Below, piece after piece: positions 18,690-27,638 of a stretch of DNA of 64,000 bases. The DNA lies in NCBI RefSeq assembly GCF_000243255.1, contig NZ_CM001436.1, positions 343,977 through 407,976 of the forward strand, written 5' to 3'. This DNA comes from Methanoplanus limicola DSM 2279 (GTDB lineage Archaea > Halobacteriota > Methanomicrobia > Methanomicrobiales > Methanomicrobiaceae). Under the pieces are notes generated by a model. It had not been told where the DNA came from. It did not search any database and worked only from the letters and a program-made list of their open reading frames with translations. The translations under genes and the position numbers were made by a program. The stretch's first letter is position 1; every line of letters begins with the position of its first letter.

Positions 18690-19784
18690 CTACTTTACCG
18701 GAAGGGTGCATCTGCACCTCCCGATTAACAGGGACATCAGCAGGGACAGGAACCCGACAATTACAAAGGATGTAAAATAACTGTATTCGGCTATAACTCC
18801 GGCGAAAAACGGCATAAAAGTCATCCCTGCATACGAGGATACCGTCAGTAAACCAATAACCGTCCCCTGTCTGTAACCAGTCTCTGCAAGAAATCCCATC
18901 TGCCCAACCATAATAAACCCGGCAATCAGACCAATCATTGAAAAGACAGAAAATATTGCTATGAGAGAAATTCCGGGCACGAAATATCCGGCAATAACCA
19001 GAAGACCCATCATCACCGAGCCGACTCTAATCACAGGCACAGGCTTTAGATCAAGTTTTGGCGCAATCACCGATGATACCATAGTTGAAAAATTCATAAT
19101 CCCTATCTGAAGACTGAGCATCAGGGGCGCCTCATCCGTAAACTCCGGATAAAGAGCTGTAACAACACCAGTCGCACCGACAAGAACCACAGCCGATACA
19201 TACAGCCATTTGTAATCCGCAAGAATGGCCATGATGTCCGCAGGCGGGGCAGTGCTCTCAGTCACATCCTCCCTGGCATAAAGATGGATCAGCAGAGGAA
19301 TGAAAGTCAGTACAGTAAACACCGTCACACCTCCTGTGGCACCAAAGTATGGATCAAGTGCACCGCCGGCGACAAGACCTGTAAGAAGACCGAGATTCAG
19401 CGCCGCAATGATATATCCGGCAAGTTTTTTGTGGTCCTCCTGCTCATTGACCCATGACATGGCACAGACGACAAACATACCGGCACCGATACCTTCAATA
19501 AGACGGAATATAACCACAGGAAGAGCCACCGGAAAAAGATAAATTAAGAGACCTGAAATTATCGTCATAATAAGACCGGCCCTTATCAGCGGAATTTTGC
19601 CAATCCTGTCAGATAAAGTTCCGGCAGGAAAAACTGTCAGAAATGCCCCAAAGAAATAGGCAGAAAATATAGCACCCTGAACGCCGGGTGATTCATAAGC
19701 AAAGAACGGAAGTACAGGCACAACAGCATTTGAAAGTGCCATAACAGCGACCATTCCCAGAAGTATTGATATTCTCTCCTTCAT
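18690..19784 (-). CDS. Major facilitator superfamily permease
   Basis: A 12-helix MFS transporter of about 364 residues. The A-like motif between helices 2 and 3 is GTLSDRIGKIPLIRAGL, and the second half repeats the layout. Substrate is unknown; drug or metabolite efflux is the usual role. I place the start at ATG 19784 (MKERISILLG), with GGTG about 10 nt upstream, rather than 45 bp earlier at 19829, which would add a non-helical, unlikely leader. It is a single gene between the STAS fusion and aCPSF1, all on the minus strand. Confidence 0.88.
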   Translation of the reverse strand: MKERISILLGMVAVMALSNAVVPVLPFFAYESPGVQGAIFSAYFFGAFLTVFPAGTLSDRIGKIPLIRAGLIMTIISGLLIYLFPVALPVVIFRLIEGIGAGMFVVCAMSWVNEQEDHKKLAGYIIAALNLGLLTGLVAGGALDPYFGATGGVTVFTVLTFIPLLIHLYAREDVTESTAPPADIMAILADYKWLYVSAVVLVGATGVVTALYPEFTDEAPLMLSLQIGIMNFSTMVSSVIAPKLDLKPVPVIRVGSVMMGLLVIAGYFVPGISLIAIFSVFSMIGLIAGFIMVGQMGFLAETGYRQGTVIGLLTVSSYAGMTFMPFFAGVIAEYSYFTSFVIVGFLSLLMSLLIGRCRCTLPVK

Positions 19785-19990
19785 AAACAGAACACCAGAT
19801 TCCTGCTCCGGAAAAATACAGAAATACAATTATTCCGGACACGGGTTAACAGTAAATTATTGCCCGGATTGATAATTAAATCCACCCATACAGATATTAC
19901 AGCCTGAACTAAAAATAACCGCACCAAAAAAAGTATAATTCCGGGTGGGAACACCTGACATCAGTCAGGAAAAGCTGTTATCAGATTACC

Positions 19991-21883
19991 TCAGACCATC
20001 CTGTAGGTTTCAAGGTTTCTCGGTGCATGAGTCTCTATTTTATACCGTTTGTAAATAGAGCTTGCAAGATCAATTGCACTCTTCTCATCACCATGTATGG
20101 TAAATATCTTCTCTGGCCGCGGATTTAAGTGATTCACATAGGCCATCAGCTGCTTCCTGTCCGAATGACCGGAGAAACCGTCAACCGTTTTTATTTCAAG
20201 ATTGATATTGATAGTCTCACGCCTTCCGAGCGGAATCTCCTTCCAGCCCTTCTGAATTCTCCGTCCGGTAGTGCCGTCTGCCTGATATCCGACAAAGATG
20301 AGCATATTTTTCTCATCCTGTGCAAGGCCGTAGAGGTACTCCATAACAGGCCCTCCGTTTAACATACCACTTGTCGTTATGATAACACAGGGGTCACCGC
20401 TTCCGATTATATCGCCACGCTTTGAGGACGAATCCACCTGTTCAAAGCAGTCTGCAAGGAACGGATTCATGCCGTCCTGAAAGATCAGTTTCCGCAGGTC
20501 AGGATTGAGGTACTCCGGATAGGTCGTATGAATCGCAGTAGCCTCCTTGATCATTCCGTCAAGATATACCTTCACTTTAGGAATCTTCTCAAGCCTCATA
20601 CCCTCCTCAAGTGCAAGCATAACCTCCTGTGATCTGCCTACTGCAAAGGCCGGAATAATGATCTTTCCGCCGCGGTTGACAGTATCATTGACGGCCTCAT
20701 AGAGCTTCTCCTCAGCATCCTTCCTTGATGGCTGCATATCATTGGAACCGCCGTATGTGCTCTCCATGAAAACAGCTTCAAGACGCGGGAACTGTGAGGT
20801 TGCCGGGCCGAAAAGCCTGCTTTTTGCATAATTGAAATCACCGGTAAAGGCAATATTATACAGCCCGTCACCGACATGGAAATGTGCAATCGCAGAACCC
20901 AGGATATGCCCTGCATTATGATAGGTCAGCTTCACATCAGGCGCAATATCAGTTACACTCCCGTAATTGAGTGTAATTGAGTGCTTCAGGTACTGCTGAA
21001 CCTCCTTTGAAGAGTATGGAACCTTGCTGGTCTCATTTGCCACGACGTCAAGATAGTCAAGCTGAAGCATAACCGAAAGATCCCTTGTCGCAGGAGTGCT
21101 GTACACAGGCCCTTCATATCCATATTTGTAAAGAAGGGGGACAAGTGCACAGTGGTCAAGATGTGCATGTGTTATTACAACCGCATCAAGAGAATTGAGA
21201 GGGTAAATCTCCGGGACATACAGATAAGGATAACCGTCATTGTTGCCCGGTTTCTCACCGCAGTCGATTAAAATCTTGCTCTCCGGAGTTGACATCAGAA
21301 ATGCCGCTCTTCCAACCTCACGGCAGCATCCAAGTGTTGTCACACGGAGCCACTTGTCCTTGCTTGTTATATCCCTGTGAATTCTGCGGCCGATTGTCCT
21401 TAAAAATTCTTTCCTCTCGTCCTTTACAGCACGCAGATACTGCCTTGTCTGTTTAACCGTGCTGCTCTCAATCGGCGGCGTCCTGACAACCTTTGGTGTC
21501 CATCCGATCTCCTTTGTAATGTCCCTTAAGGTAGTGCCGTTCTTTCCAATCACTACCCCCGGTTTTTCAGCCTCTATTAAAACCTCTCCGGTATCCGGAT
21601 CAAAAAAGAGATCAGTTATTCCGGCATCTTCGGGCACAACATTATTTACTTTATCCGCCGCAATTTCAGGGTCTTCCAGAATATTCGGCCTGACAACAAT
21701 CCTCTTTCGGAGTTCACGTGCCAGTATTTTTATGAGATCCGCTTCATCAGCGAACTTTTTTGGATCATCAGTATAGATAACAAGTTCAGGTCCCTCAAAC
21801 TCTACCTCCGAAACCTTAATTCCGGCAGGGACCTTTGCATCTATTTTAGCCTTAAGATCCTTTAATCTGTCCTCTATTAACAT
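19991..21883 (-). CDS. fttA: aCPSF1/FttA: KH-domain beta-CASP ribonuclease
   Basis: A 630-residue factor of the archaeal CPSF73-like family, known to act as 3'-end endonuclease and transcription termination factor. Two N-terminal KH domains are visible (about 1-75 and 75-150, the second with GVVIGKNGTTLRDI), then the metallo-beta-lactamase core with THAHLDH (about 237-243), AFTGDFNYAKSR and MESTYGG, the beta-CASP cap (AFAVGRSQEVML) and the C-terminal FSGHSDRKQL and TIHGDEKSA motifs that complete the two-zinc site. All catalytic residues are present and length is standard. It lies 46 bp after psmB, a neighbourhood kept in methanogens. Confidence 0.97.
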   Translation of the reverse strand: MLIEDRLKDLKAKIDAKVPAGIKVSEVEFEGPELVIYTDDPKKFADEADLIKILARELRKRIVVRPNILEDPEIAADKVNNVVPEDAGITDLFFDPDTGEVLIEAEKPGVVIGKNGTTLRDITKEIGWTPKVVRTPPIESSTVKQTRQYLRAVKDERKEFLRTIGRRIHRDITSKDKWLRVTTLGCCREVGRAAFLMSTPESKILIDCGEKPGNNDGYPYLYVPEIYPLNSLDAVVITHAHLDHCALVPLLYKYGYEGPVYSTPATRDLSVMLQLDYLDVVANETSKVPYSSKEVQQYLKHSITLNYGSVTDIAPDVKLTYHNAGHILGSAIAHFHVGDGLYNIAFTGDFNYAKSRLFGPATSQFPRLEAVFMESTYGGSNDMQPSRKDAEEKLYEAVNDTVNRGGKIIIPAFAVGRSQEVMLALEEGMRLEKIPKVKVYLDGMIKEATAIHTTYPEYLNPDLRKLIFQDGMNPFLADCFEQVDSSSKRGDIIGSGDPCVIITTSGMLNGGPVMEYLYGLAQDEKNMLIFVGYQADGTTGRRIQKGWKEIPLGRRETININLEIKTVDGFSGHSDRKQLMAYVNHLNPRPEKIFTIHGDEKSAIDLASSIYKRYKIETHAPRNLETYRMV

Positions 21884-21929
21884 TAAATACGTCCTAAAAA
21901 AAAGAAAAAATCTGGTTATTATTCAAATA

Positions 21930-22550
21930 TTACCCTTTAATACCCGATTCCATTAATTCTTCATATTTGTCTTTGGTAATAACAACTATACTGATATCCT
22001 CTCCGGAGGCTGAATCCCTTTTCATTGCCGATCTAAGGGCACGTATAGCCAGATCAAGACATTCCTTCTCTGACATACCTTCTTCAAACCTGTCCTCAAG
22101 GACACCATATGCAAACGGAGAGCCTGACCCTGTAGCAACAATCCTGTCTTCAGGAGATGCTCCGCCAAGGGCGTCAACCGAATAAATGGACGGCCCGTAT
22201 CTGTCAATACCGCCAACGAGCAGCTGGACATAATATGGAAACATCCTGTTCTGATTTAAGACATTGCTCAGGAGTGTGGCGGCCGCGCCAACGGCTATAG
22301 GCCTGCCTCTCCTGATATTGAAGAGGCTGCACTCAACCTGCATAAGACGTGCAAGCTGCTGGGCATCGCCTACACCGCCGGCTATAGTCATACCAATACG
22401 ATCTGCAATCTGATAGACCTTCTTGGCCTTCTTACTTGCGATCATATTGCCCATCGTGGCTCTTCTTTCCGTTGCCAAAACTACACCGCCATCGAATAAT
22501 AACCCAACAGTGGTAGTTCCTTTCATAATTTCCTGGGAGACTTCCTGCAC
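21930..22550 (-). CDS. psmB: Proteasome beta subunit
   Basis: The catalytic subunit of the archaeal 20S proteasome, 206 residues. A short propeptide ends in KG before the TTTVG motif, so Thr12 becomes the N-terminal nucleophile after self-cleavage. The conserved catalytic Lys (ASKKAKK), Asp (ATERRATMG region), [12 protein letters not shown] and the [10 protein letters not shown] strand are all present. It would be processed and assembled with alpha rings encoded elsewhere. It leads the psmB-aCPSF1 pair, linking protein and RNA turnover. An AT-rich TATAAAT element lies about 20 bp before ATG. Confidence 0.97.
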   Translation of the reverse strand: MQEVSQEIMKGTTTVGLLFDGGVVLATERRATMGNMIASKKAKKVYQIADRIGMTIAGGVGDAQQLARLMQVECSLFNIRRGRPIAVGAAATLLSNVLNQNRMFPYYVQLLVGGIDRYGPSIYSVDALGGASPEDRIVATGSGSPFAYGVLEDRFEEGMSEKECLDLAIRALRSAMKRDSASGEDISIVVITKDKYEELMESGIKG

Positions 22551-22598
22551 TAAAACCCACTCCGTAATTTATAATATTGAAGGATTTGAAACCTGAAC

Positions 22599-22623
22599 AA
22601 AAACGCTTCAGATATAGAAGCGT
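22599..22623 (-). terminator. Stem-loop terminator of the CBS/USP operon
   Basis: ACGCTTC (22603-22609) pairs perfectly with GAAGCGT (22617-22623). Read on the minus strand, the hairpin comes about 107 nt after the CBS gene stop and runs into TTTTT, which fits an intrinsic terminator that also insulates psmB downstream. Confidence 0.6.
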
Positions 22624-22729
22624 CCTTATTATCCTTAAATGTTGTTGTAATATCCCTTATAAAGAGATTGACCGGAAATTTTTTTTGCCGGAACTATTCC
22701 GGATTTCCGGCGAAGATAACTTAAAAAAT

Positions 22730-23551
22730 TTATTTCTCAAGCAGTGCCCGGATAACATCCCTGTCAAAGAGCATAGAGACCATCTTCTTGTCTCCGTTTG
22801 TCACCGGAAGCTGATCAACCCTTGACCTCTTCATCTTCAGAGCACAGTCGCTGAGCTCTGCATTCTGAGGCACTGCCACAACTTCCTTAATCATAGCCTC
22901 TTTAACGGGCTTTAACGGAAGCTGCACTTTGGATATGCCAAAAGAAATTGTATGCATATCTCTTATACTTTCCCATGTCCACTCATCGTCATCAGTTCCG
23001 TTAGAGAGATCTGAAACCTCCACACTGTCTTCAATGAGTGCCTGCTTGATAAGATCCCTCTCAGATATAATTCCGGTGAGCATCGAATCCTGATTAAGAA
23101 TTGGCACGGCATCATAGCCGGAGATCTCCATAATCCTGCCTACAAGCGGCAGGGGTGTATCCTCCCACAATGCAAATGTCGGTCTTGTGTATCTCAGGCG
23201 AATTTCTTCGGAATTTTTAGTCTGTGAGACAGCACCTACAAGGTCAGCAACACTTAAAATTCCAAGAAGTTTACCATTCTCAACAACAGGAAGCCTCCTG
23301 AAATTACGTTTGATCATAATTTCAGCCGCTTCCTCAATTGTTGTGTCCGGCGGAACTGTCAGTGGATCTGACGTCATCAGAAGGCTGAGCTGTGTCTCGT
23401 CAGCCTTTCTGAGGAGATCCTTTCTTGTGATAATCCCGACAAGTCTGCCTTCTTTGGTAACAGGAACGCCGCTTATTCCGGTTCTCTTCAGAATCCTTAA
23501 GACATCGTCCCTGTTGCCGGGTGTTTCAACTGAGACTACATCCTCAGTCAT
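22730..23551 (-). CDS. Protein with four CBS domains
   Basis: A 273-residue cytosolic protein made of two Bateman modules: CBS 1 from residue 1 (MTEDVVSVETPGNRDDVLRI, GVPVTKEGRLVGIITRKD), CBS 2 (TSDPLTVPPDTTIEEAAEIM, LPVVENGKLLGILSVAD), CBS 3 (DAVPILNQDSMLTGIISERD) and CBS 4 (MIKEVVAVPQNAELSDCALKM, LPVTNGDKK). CBS pairs bind adenine nucleotides or SAM and regulate partners. It is the third gene of an amidohydrolase-USP-CBS operon, with a 23-bp gap to the USP gene; both neighbours point to energy or stress sensing. Confidence 0.92.
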   Translation of the reverse strand: MTEDVVSVETPGNRDDVLRILKRTGISGVPVTKEGRLVGIITRKDLLRKADETQLSLLMTSDPLTVPPDTTIEEAAEIMIKRNFRRLPVVENGKLLGILSVADLVGAVSQTKNSEEIRLRYTRPTFALWEDTPLPLVGRIMEISGYDAVPILNQDSMLTGIISERDLIKQALIEDSVEVSDLSNGTDDDEWTWESIRDMHTISFGISKVQLPLKPVKEAMIKEVVAVPQNAELSDCALKMKRSRVDQLPVTNGDKKMVSMLFDRDVIRALLEK

Positions 23552-23574
23552 GTAGTCTTTTACATACCTCGGTT

Positions 23575-24003
23575 CTATAATCTCACCACCATAGTAGAGA
23601 CATTGCTGTGCTTAATCACATAGTCAGTTACACTTCCGAGAAGCAGGCGCTCGACCTCACTCTTGCCATGGGAACCCATGACAATAAGATCTGCACCGAT
23701 CTCATCAGCGTACTTCAATATCTCTTCACCGGCATGACCCTGGGAAGTTTTGGTAGTCAACTCTAATCCATACTCTTCAGCCAGTTTTGCCCCATCTTTC
23801 AGCGCTTTCTGACCTTCGGATTCCATACGGCTGTAGATAATCTCCATTGTGCTGTCTGTCGGAATGGATGAAAACCCCCCGGTCTCAACTACATATATGG
23901 CATGTAATCCGGCCTTTCTTATTTTTGCCTCTTCAATAGCCGCCTGAAGGGATTTGGTACCCACCTCAGAGCCATCAACGGCAGTAAGAATAGTCTTAAA
24001 CAT
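23575..24003 (-). CDS. Universal stress protein (UspA family)
   Basis: A 142-residue single-domain USP. It begins MFKTILTAVDGSEVGTKSL with the nucleotide-binding Asp, and ends with the ATP-binding loop GADLIVMGSHGKSEVERLLLGSVTDYVIKHS (given in part: GSHG...GSVT), matching the G-2x-G-9x-G-S/T pattern of ATP-binding members. Length is normal. It lies between the amidohydrolase (37-bp gap) and the CBS protein (23-bp gap) and is probably cotranscribed with both. Confidence 0.95.
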   Translation of the reverse strand: MFKTILTAVDGSEVGTKSLQAAIEEAKIRKAGLHAIYVVETGGFSSIPTDSTMEIIYSRMESEGQKALKDGAKLAEEYGLELTTKTSQGHAGEEILKYADEIGADLIVMGSHGKSEVERLLLGSVTDYVIKHSNVSTMVVRL

Positions 24004-24040
24004 ATTCTGGCCTCTGATAATTAATCTTTAAAAAACCAGA

Positions 24041-25069
24041 TTAATAGTCTTTATCCAGATGTGATGAATTTATCCTTGTTACAACTGTTTTCAGAGGATT
24101 TTTTGAAAATCCGGTGTTAAAACGCGCAGAATCTACAGCATAAAACTTTGCCGGAGCACCTTCCCGGATATAGTACGGCTCCCCAAAAAGGAATGAACAG
24201 TCAACTGCCATTCTGTAGATATCAGCGGCATCCACCCCATATACATAGGATAAAAATGACATCTCGGAGAATATGTCAGGCTGGACAAACATCACATTAT
24301 CTGTACCTAAAAGAACTTTGCAGCCAAAATCAAGCATCTTTTTTATAGGAGGGTTATTCTTTCCGGATGCGACACCAAGCCGCCAGTTTGATCTTGGGCA
24401 GACTGCAATTGATATGCCTTCATCAGCACATCTTTTAAGCTGGGAGTCAGTTGCATGTGTGCAGTGGACAAGGAGATCGGGATCCATATCAATAGCGCCG
24501 TCAACATCAAGAGAATCCTTCTCACCGGCATGAAAGGCAACAAATTTTCCTTCTTCTTTTATGCTCTCAACAGTTTCAAAAGCAGCCCGCCCCTCCTTAA
24601 TGCTGGAGACCCCTATACCATCAGCTATATCCTCACCGCCATTCCGGCCCAGAATTCTGCCGTCAATATTTTCACCGCGAATAGCGGTATTAAGCAGTTC
24701 CACACCGGAAGTTCCCCCTTCCCTGAAGTCAAGAAAGCCGGCCGTCGCCGATGATTTCATATAGCCAATCGTTGCCTTCATTGCAGAGATGATATACTCA
24801 GGATCAGACTCTGATAAAATCCTGTGTTTGATACCGTCTGGAGGTGCAACAAGTTCTGAGAGGCTGCCGGATACCGGATAGTCCATCGCAACTGTATCGG
24901 CGATATGTGTATGGGCATTGAAGAAGGACGGCAGAATCCACCTGTTATCAACATGCTTTTTCTCTTCTATTGAAGCTATAACCCCATATTCAACAACTAT
25001 CTCAGCCTTTAACGGTTCAAAATCATCTCCGGCAAAGACAACCCCTGAAACTGTATAATCATCTTCCAT
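24041..25069 (-). CDS. Amidohydrolase family metal-dependent hydrolase
   Basis: A 342-residue TIM-barrel hydrolase with the metal-binding HxH after the first strand (SFFNAHTHIAD, His52 and His54 region), FHAGE on a middle strand, a following VHCTHATD His, and the catalytic Asp in LLGTDNVMF. Overall it resembles the cytosine deaminase/chlorohydrolase branch (GVVFAGDDFEPLKAEIVVE at the start and an ALKTVVTRI-like end), but the substrate is unknown. It leads the operon with USP and CBS genes and is divergent from secG, 53 bp away. Confidence 0.85.
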   Translation of the reverse strand: MEDDYTVSGVVFAGDDFEPLKAEIVVEYGVIASIEEKKHVDNRWILPSFFNAHTHIADTVAMDYPVSGSLSELVAPPDGIKHRILSESDPEYIISAMKATIGYMKSSATAGFLDFREGGTSGVELLNTAIRGENIDGRILGRNGGEDIADGIGVSSIKEGRAAFETVESIKEEGKFVAFHAGEKDSLDVDGAIDMDPDLLVHCTHATDSQLKRCADEGISIAVCPRSNWRLGVASGKNNPPIKKMLDFGCKVLLGTDNVMFVQPDIFSEMSFLSYVYGVDAADIYRMAVDCSFLFGEPYYIREGAPAKFYAVDSARFNTGFSKNPLKTVVTRINSSHLDKDY

Positions 25070-25089
25070 AAATTCACTTCTGCCTTTAC

Positions 25090-25098
25090 TTTATATAT
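25090..25098 (+). promoter_or_regulatory. TATA box of secG
   Basis: TTTATATAT is centred about 28 bp before ATG 25123, which places the predicted transcript start at or within two bases of the start codon, so the mRNA would be leaderless. Confidence 0.6.
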
Positions 25099-25122
25099 CC
25101 GGAATTACAGAATAATAATGAT

Positions 25123-25284
25123 ATGGCAGCAAAGAAAAAAGGCGGCAACCTGATATCATCCGCAGGTCTTGTCACATATTATGACAGTGAGGACAGAAGG
25201 GCAATTCATATTCCTCCAAAAGCAGTTCTTATTTCAGCAGCAGCAATAGGAATTATAATTGCAGTGCTGAACCACCTGTTTTAA
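25123..25284 (+). CDS. secG: Preprotein translocase subunit Sec61-beta
   Basis: A 53-residue protein with the whole archaeal Sec61-beta pattern: basic N-terminus (MAAKKKGGNL), the conserved SSAGLVTYYDSED segment, RRAIHIPPKAV and one C-terminal membrane helix (VLISAAAIGIIIAVLNHLF). It is the small non-essential tail-anchored subunit of the SecYE-beta channel. Start ATG 25123 fits the family N-terminus exactly; an ATG 5 bp earlier is in another frame. A well-placed TATA box precedes it. It stands alone, divergent from the amidohydrolase operon. Confidence 0.95.
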   Translation: MAAKKKGGNLISSAGLVTYYDSEDRRAIHIPPKAVLISAAAIGIIIAVLNHLF

Positions 25285-25512
25285 GCAGTTGAAAATTAAT
25301 TTCCGGCAATTTAAAACCGGAAATTTAACAGCACAATATTTTTTACCAGGCGGAGAGGGAATAGAAGAGAGAACATCCGGGCAGGGGTTGCCCGGAAACT
25401 AAGAATAATATTTTTTCCCAAAAAAATTCTGGTCTTATTTTTCCCGGAATCATTATCTCTTTATCCCAAAGATTCTGATCTGTTACCGGCCACTATCACT
25501 TGACTGCCCGCT

Positions 25513-26274
25513 TCAAAGGTCGTCTCCAGCCATATAGCATCTCTTCAGTGCCTTCCTGGTGATGTCCTCTTCAGGTCTGAAGTACAGTTCATCATGACCC
25601 TTCCATGACCCGCAGTTCCGGAACACAACAGCAGGAACACCCCTGTCAGACTCTCCCATTATGAAGTTTGCAAAGGCGGCAATCTCATCGACAACGGCCT
25701 CTTCCGTAATCTCCAAAACCCTGCCAAAGAGGTCACAGTCGCCCCGGAAGTCCTGAATGGCTGTCATGCCCGCCCATCCGATTGCAACGCCGGTCTGCCC
25801 GCGGCGAAATGACCGCCCACAGGTATCTGTAATTATTACCCTGACGTCCTTACCTGTGATCTCCTTAAACCTCTCCCTCATCTCCTCTGCCGACTCCATC
25901 GGTTCCGGCGGGAGGTATATGATAGTCCCGTCCTCAACATTGCTGTTGTCAACGCCGGCCCTGACACCGACATGACCGCATTTAAGCTGTGAGAGAACAA
26001 AAGGCCGGTCAAGTATGAGGTCTTCTGTGGTATCTAAAACTGCCTGGATGAAACGTGGGTCCTCGCCGCATATGCCGGCTATCTCAGCTGCTTTCTCACC
26101 CGGAACTATCTCATCAAGCTGGCGGATGCAGCCTTTTGTCTTTGAATATACAGATGACGCTATACAGATGATGTCACCATCAGAGAACTCAAACCCTGAC
26201 GCAATGCTTTCGGCGAGATCATCACCTTTATGAAATATCGGGAGGTTTTCAACCGGAATTACTTCAATACTCAT
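25513..26274 (-). CDS. cofE: Coenzyme F420-0:L-glutamate ligase
   Basis: A 253-residue GTP-dependent ligase that adds gamma-linked glutamates to F420-0, making F420-2, the hydride carrier of methanogenesis. Family landmarks are DGDIICIASSVYSKTKG, DLILDRPFVL, AGVDNSNV, ITDTCGRSFRRGQTGVAIG and RGDCDLFGRVLEITEEAV, and the C-terminal KALKRCY. Length is typical of the archaeal stand-alone form (no FbiB nitroreductase domain). ATG 26274; it is a single gene convergent with secG. Confidence 0.96.
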   Translation of the reverse strand: MSIEVIPVENLPIFHKGDDLAESIASGFEFSDGDIICIASSVYSKTKGCIRQLDEIVPGEKAAEIAGICGEDPRFIQAVLDTTEDLILDRPFVLSQLKCGHVGVRAGVDNSNVEDGTIIYLPPEPMESAEEMRERFKEITGKDVRVIITDTCGRSFRRGQTGVAIGWAGMTAIQDFRGDCDLFGRVLEITEEAVVDEIAAFANFIMGESDRGVPAVVFRNCGSWKGHDELYFRPEEDITRKALKRCYMAGDDL

Positions 26275-26466
26275 ATCAAATCAGCAATATCTCATTTAAA
26301 CTCCAGTCAGATAATTTTTGCCAAATTCACGGGGCATGGCAGAACAACCGGCAGAGAATTTCCGGCAGTCAGCAGATATTCCGGCCGGCAACCATACCCG
26401 GATGATGAGCCGGGTGCAGCATCCGGAGGATAAGTTTAATCTCCCATCACGGTGAATTCAGGTATA

Positions 26467-26736
26467 ATGTACCTGATTATCAGGTGCCCCGGATGCCAGG
26501 CTTTTTCATACGCGGACCGCTACCAGAAGTACAAGCTATGCCCGGATTGCGGATATACTATGAACATAAAGTCCTGCCCTGTTTATCTTGACGTTAAAAC
26601 ATTCCCGCAGGCCGAGGCAATAGTGAAAGAGCTTGAAGCTTATCTGCACAAAAGAAATAAAAAGGAGCTGACTCCGGATGAGATTTTGACCCTGAGGGAA
26701 GATTATACCGAATGGATAAGGTCTAACCCGCCGTGA
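26467..26736 (+). CDS. DUF1922 zinc-ribbon protein
   Basis: An 89-residue protein starting MYLIIRCPGCQAF with a second Cys pair in KLCPDCGYT, giving a four-cysteine zinc ribbon, followed by VYLDVKTFPQAEAIVKELEA as in the archaeal DUF1922 family (MTH1184-like), then a charged helical tail. I chose ATG 26467 because family members begin MYLI; an in-frame GTG 15 bp upstream would add five residues. It is convergent with the 50-residue zinc ribbon gene that follows. Confidence 0.8.
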   Translation: MYLIIRCPGCQAFSYADRYQKYKLCPDCGYTMNIKSCPVYLDVKTFPQAEAIVKELEAYLHKRNKKELTPDEILTLREDYTEWIRSNPP

Positions 26737-26795
26737 TTTCCCGCAGGCGCTGCTATCCGGCAGTACCACAGGAGAAACATAAAGTAAAAATCAGT

Positions 26796-26948
26796 CTAAA
26801 GCCATGGTCTTCCGCATCCGGGGCAGATAATCGTGGCCTGTCTTCCGCAATATGGACAGTGAAGGGAACCTTTACCGTTATCCTCCAGAAATCTGCCGCA
26901 TTTTTTACAGCGTATCTTCTCATCAAACCCGCACTTATGTTTAGGCAT
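26796..26948 (-). CDS. 50-residue triple CxxC zinc-ribbon protein
   Basis: A short gene with ATG at 26948 and TAG at 26796. The product has seven cysteines, six of them in three CxxC pairs (CKKC at 14-17, CPYC at 31-34, CPGC at 42-45), each followed by G as in zinc knuckles, and ends GRPWL. Such density of paired cysteines is not expected by chance, so I regard it as a real metal-binding protein. It is 81 bp after the last eha gene on the same strand and may be cotranscribed with the hydrogenase; a role there (metal handling or electron transfer scaffold) is only inference. Confidence 0.7.
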   Translation of the reverse strand: MPKHKCGFDEKIRCKKCGRFLEDNGKGSLHCPYCGRQATIICPGCGRPWL

Positions 26949-27029
26949 AAGAATCTATAGAACATCAAAAGAGTATAAGGATATTGGCAGAGATTACTGC
27001 CGGGAAATAATCCACATCTGCATAAAAAT

Positions 27030-27638
27030 CTAATCCTGAATTCCTTCAACCACTCTTGCAACTTTGAAGGAATCATTCGGGCACGTCTCTTCACAGGTCT
27101 TGCATCCGGTGCATTTTTCCGGGTGAAGAATTGTAAGTTTTCCATCCTTAACCCTCATAATCACCTCATCTGAACCGAGACTTGCACCAAATGCAAGGGA
27201 GGGATCAATGACCTTGTTCACCGGACAGGCAACCGAGCAGTTGCCGCAGCGCATGCATTTTGAGTCATCAACAGAGAGATGAAAATCTGCAAGAAACATG
27301 GTCTTCTCCTTCTCCTGCCTCTCAAGTATATCCCCGGATGCAAGAACTTTATCAGGGCAGGCCTCCACACAGAGGCCGCACCTGAGGCAGTGCCCTTTGT
27401 AAATTACCGGCTCCCACTTACCCTCACTGTTCTTCAGCACCTCAATTGCACCGGGAGACGGGCAGATCATCATGCACCTCAGTTCATGTGAGCATTCATT
27501 ACCTGTAAGAACCGGATAATCCCTGAAATGAGCAGGTGTTACGAGTGGTGCAGTTTTTACGGTGAAGAATTTTTTAATCCATTCGGCCCTTAAAAACTCC
27601 TTTAGATACCATATAACAGATGAAGACATAACATTCAC
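27030..27638 (-). CDS. ehaP: Polyferredoxin subunit of Eha hydrogenase (EhaP/Q-like)
   Basis: A 202-residue iron-sulfur protein. Three standard CxxCxxCxxxCP clusters are visible (CLRCGLCVEACP, CMRCGNCSVACP, CTGCKTCEETCP) and a fourth, irregular one near the N-terminus (C-x5-C-x3-CP in ECSHELRCMMICP). It should carry electrons between the hydrogenase small subunit and soluble ferredoxin or the formylmethanofuran dehydrogenase. Its start overlaps the stop of ehaO by 4 nt. The naming P versus Q is by position and is less certain than the role. Confidence 0.85.
   Translation of the reverse strand: MNVMSSSVIWYLKEFLRAEWIKKFFTVKTAPLVTPAHFRDYPVLTGNECSHELRCMMICPSPGAIEVLKNSEGKWEPVIYKGHCLRCGLCVEACPDKVLASGDILERQEKEKTMFLADFHLSVDDSKCMRCGNCSVACPVNKVIDPSLAFGASLGSDEVIMRVKDGKLTILHPEKCTGCKTCEETCPNDSFKVARVVEGIQD

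Noticed and set aside
26753..27145. 130-codon minus-strand frame overlapping the ferredoxin gene
   Set aside because: It overlaps the well-supported polyferredoxin and the 50-residue zinc ribbon in another frame and reads as out-of-frame sequence.
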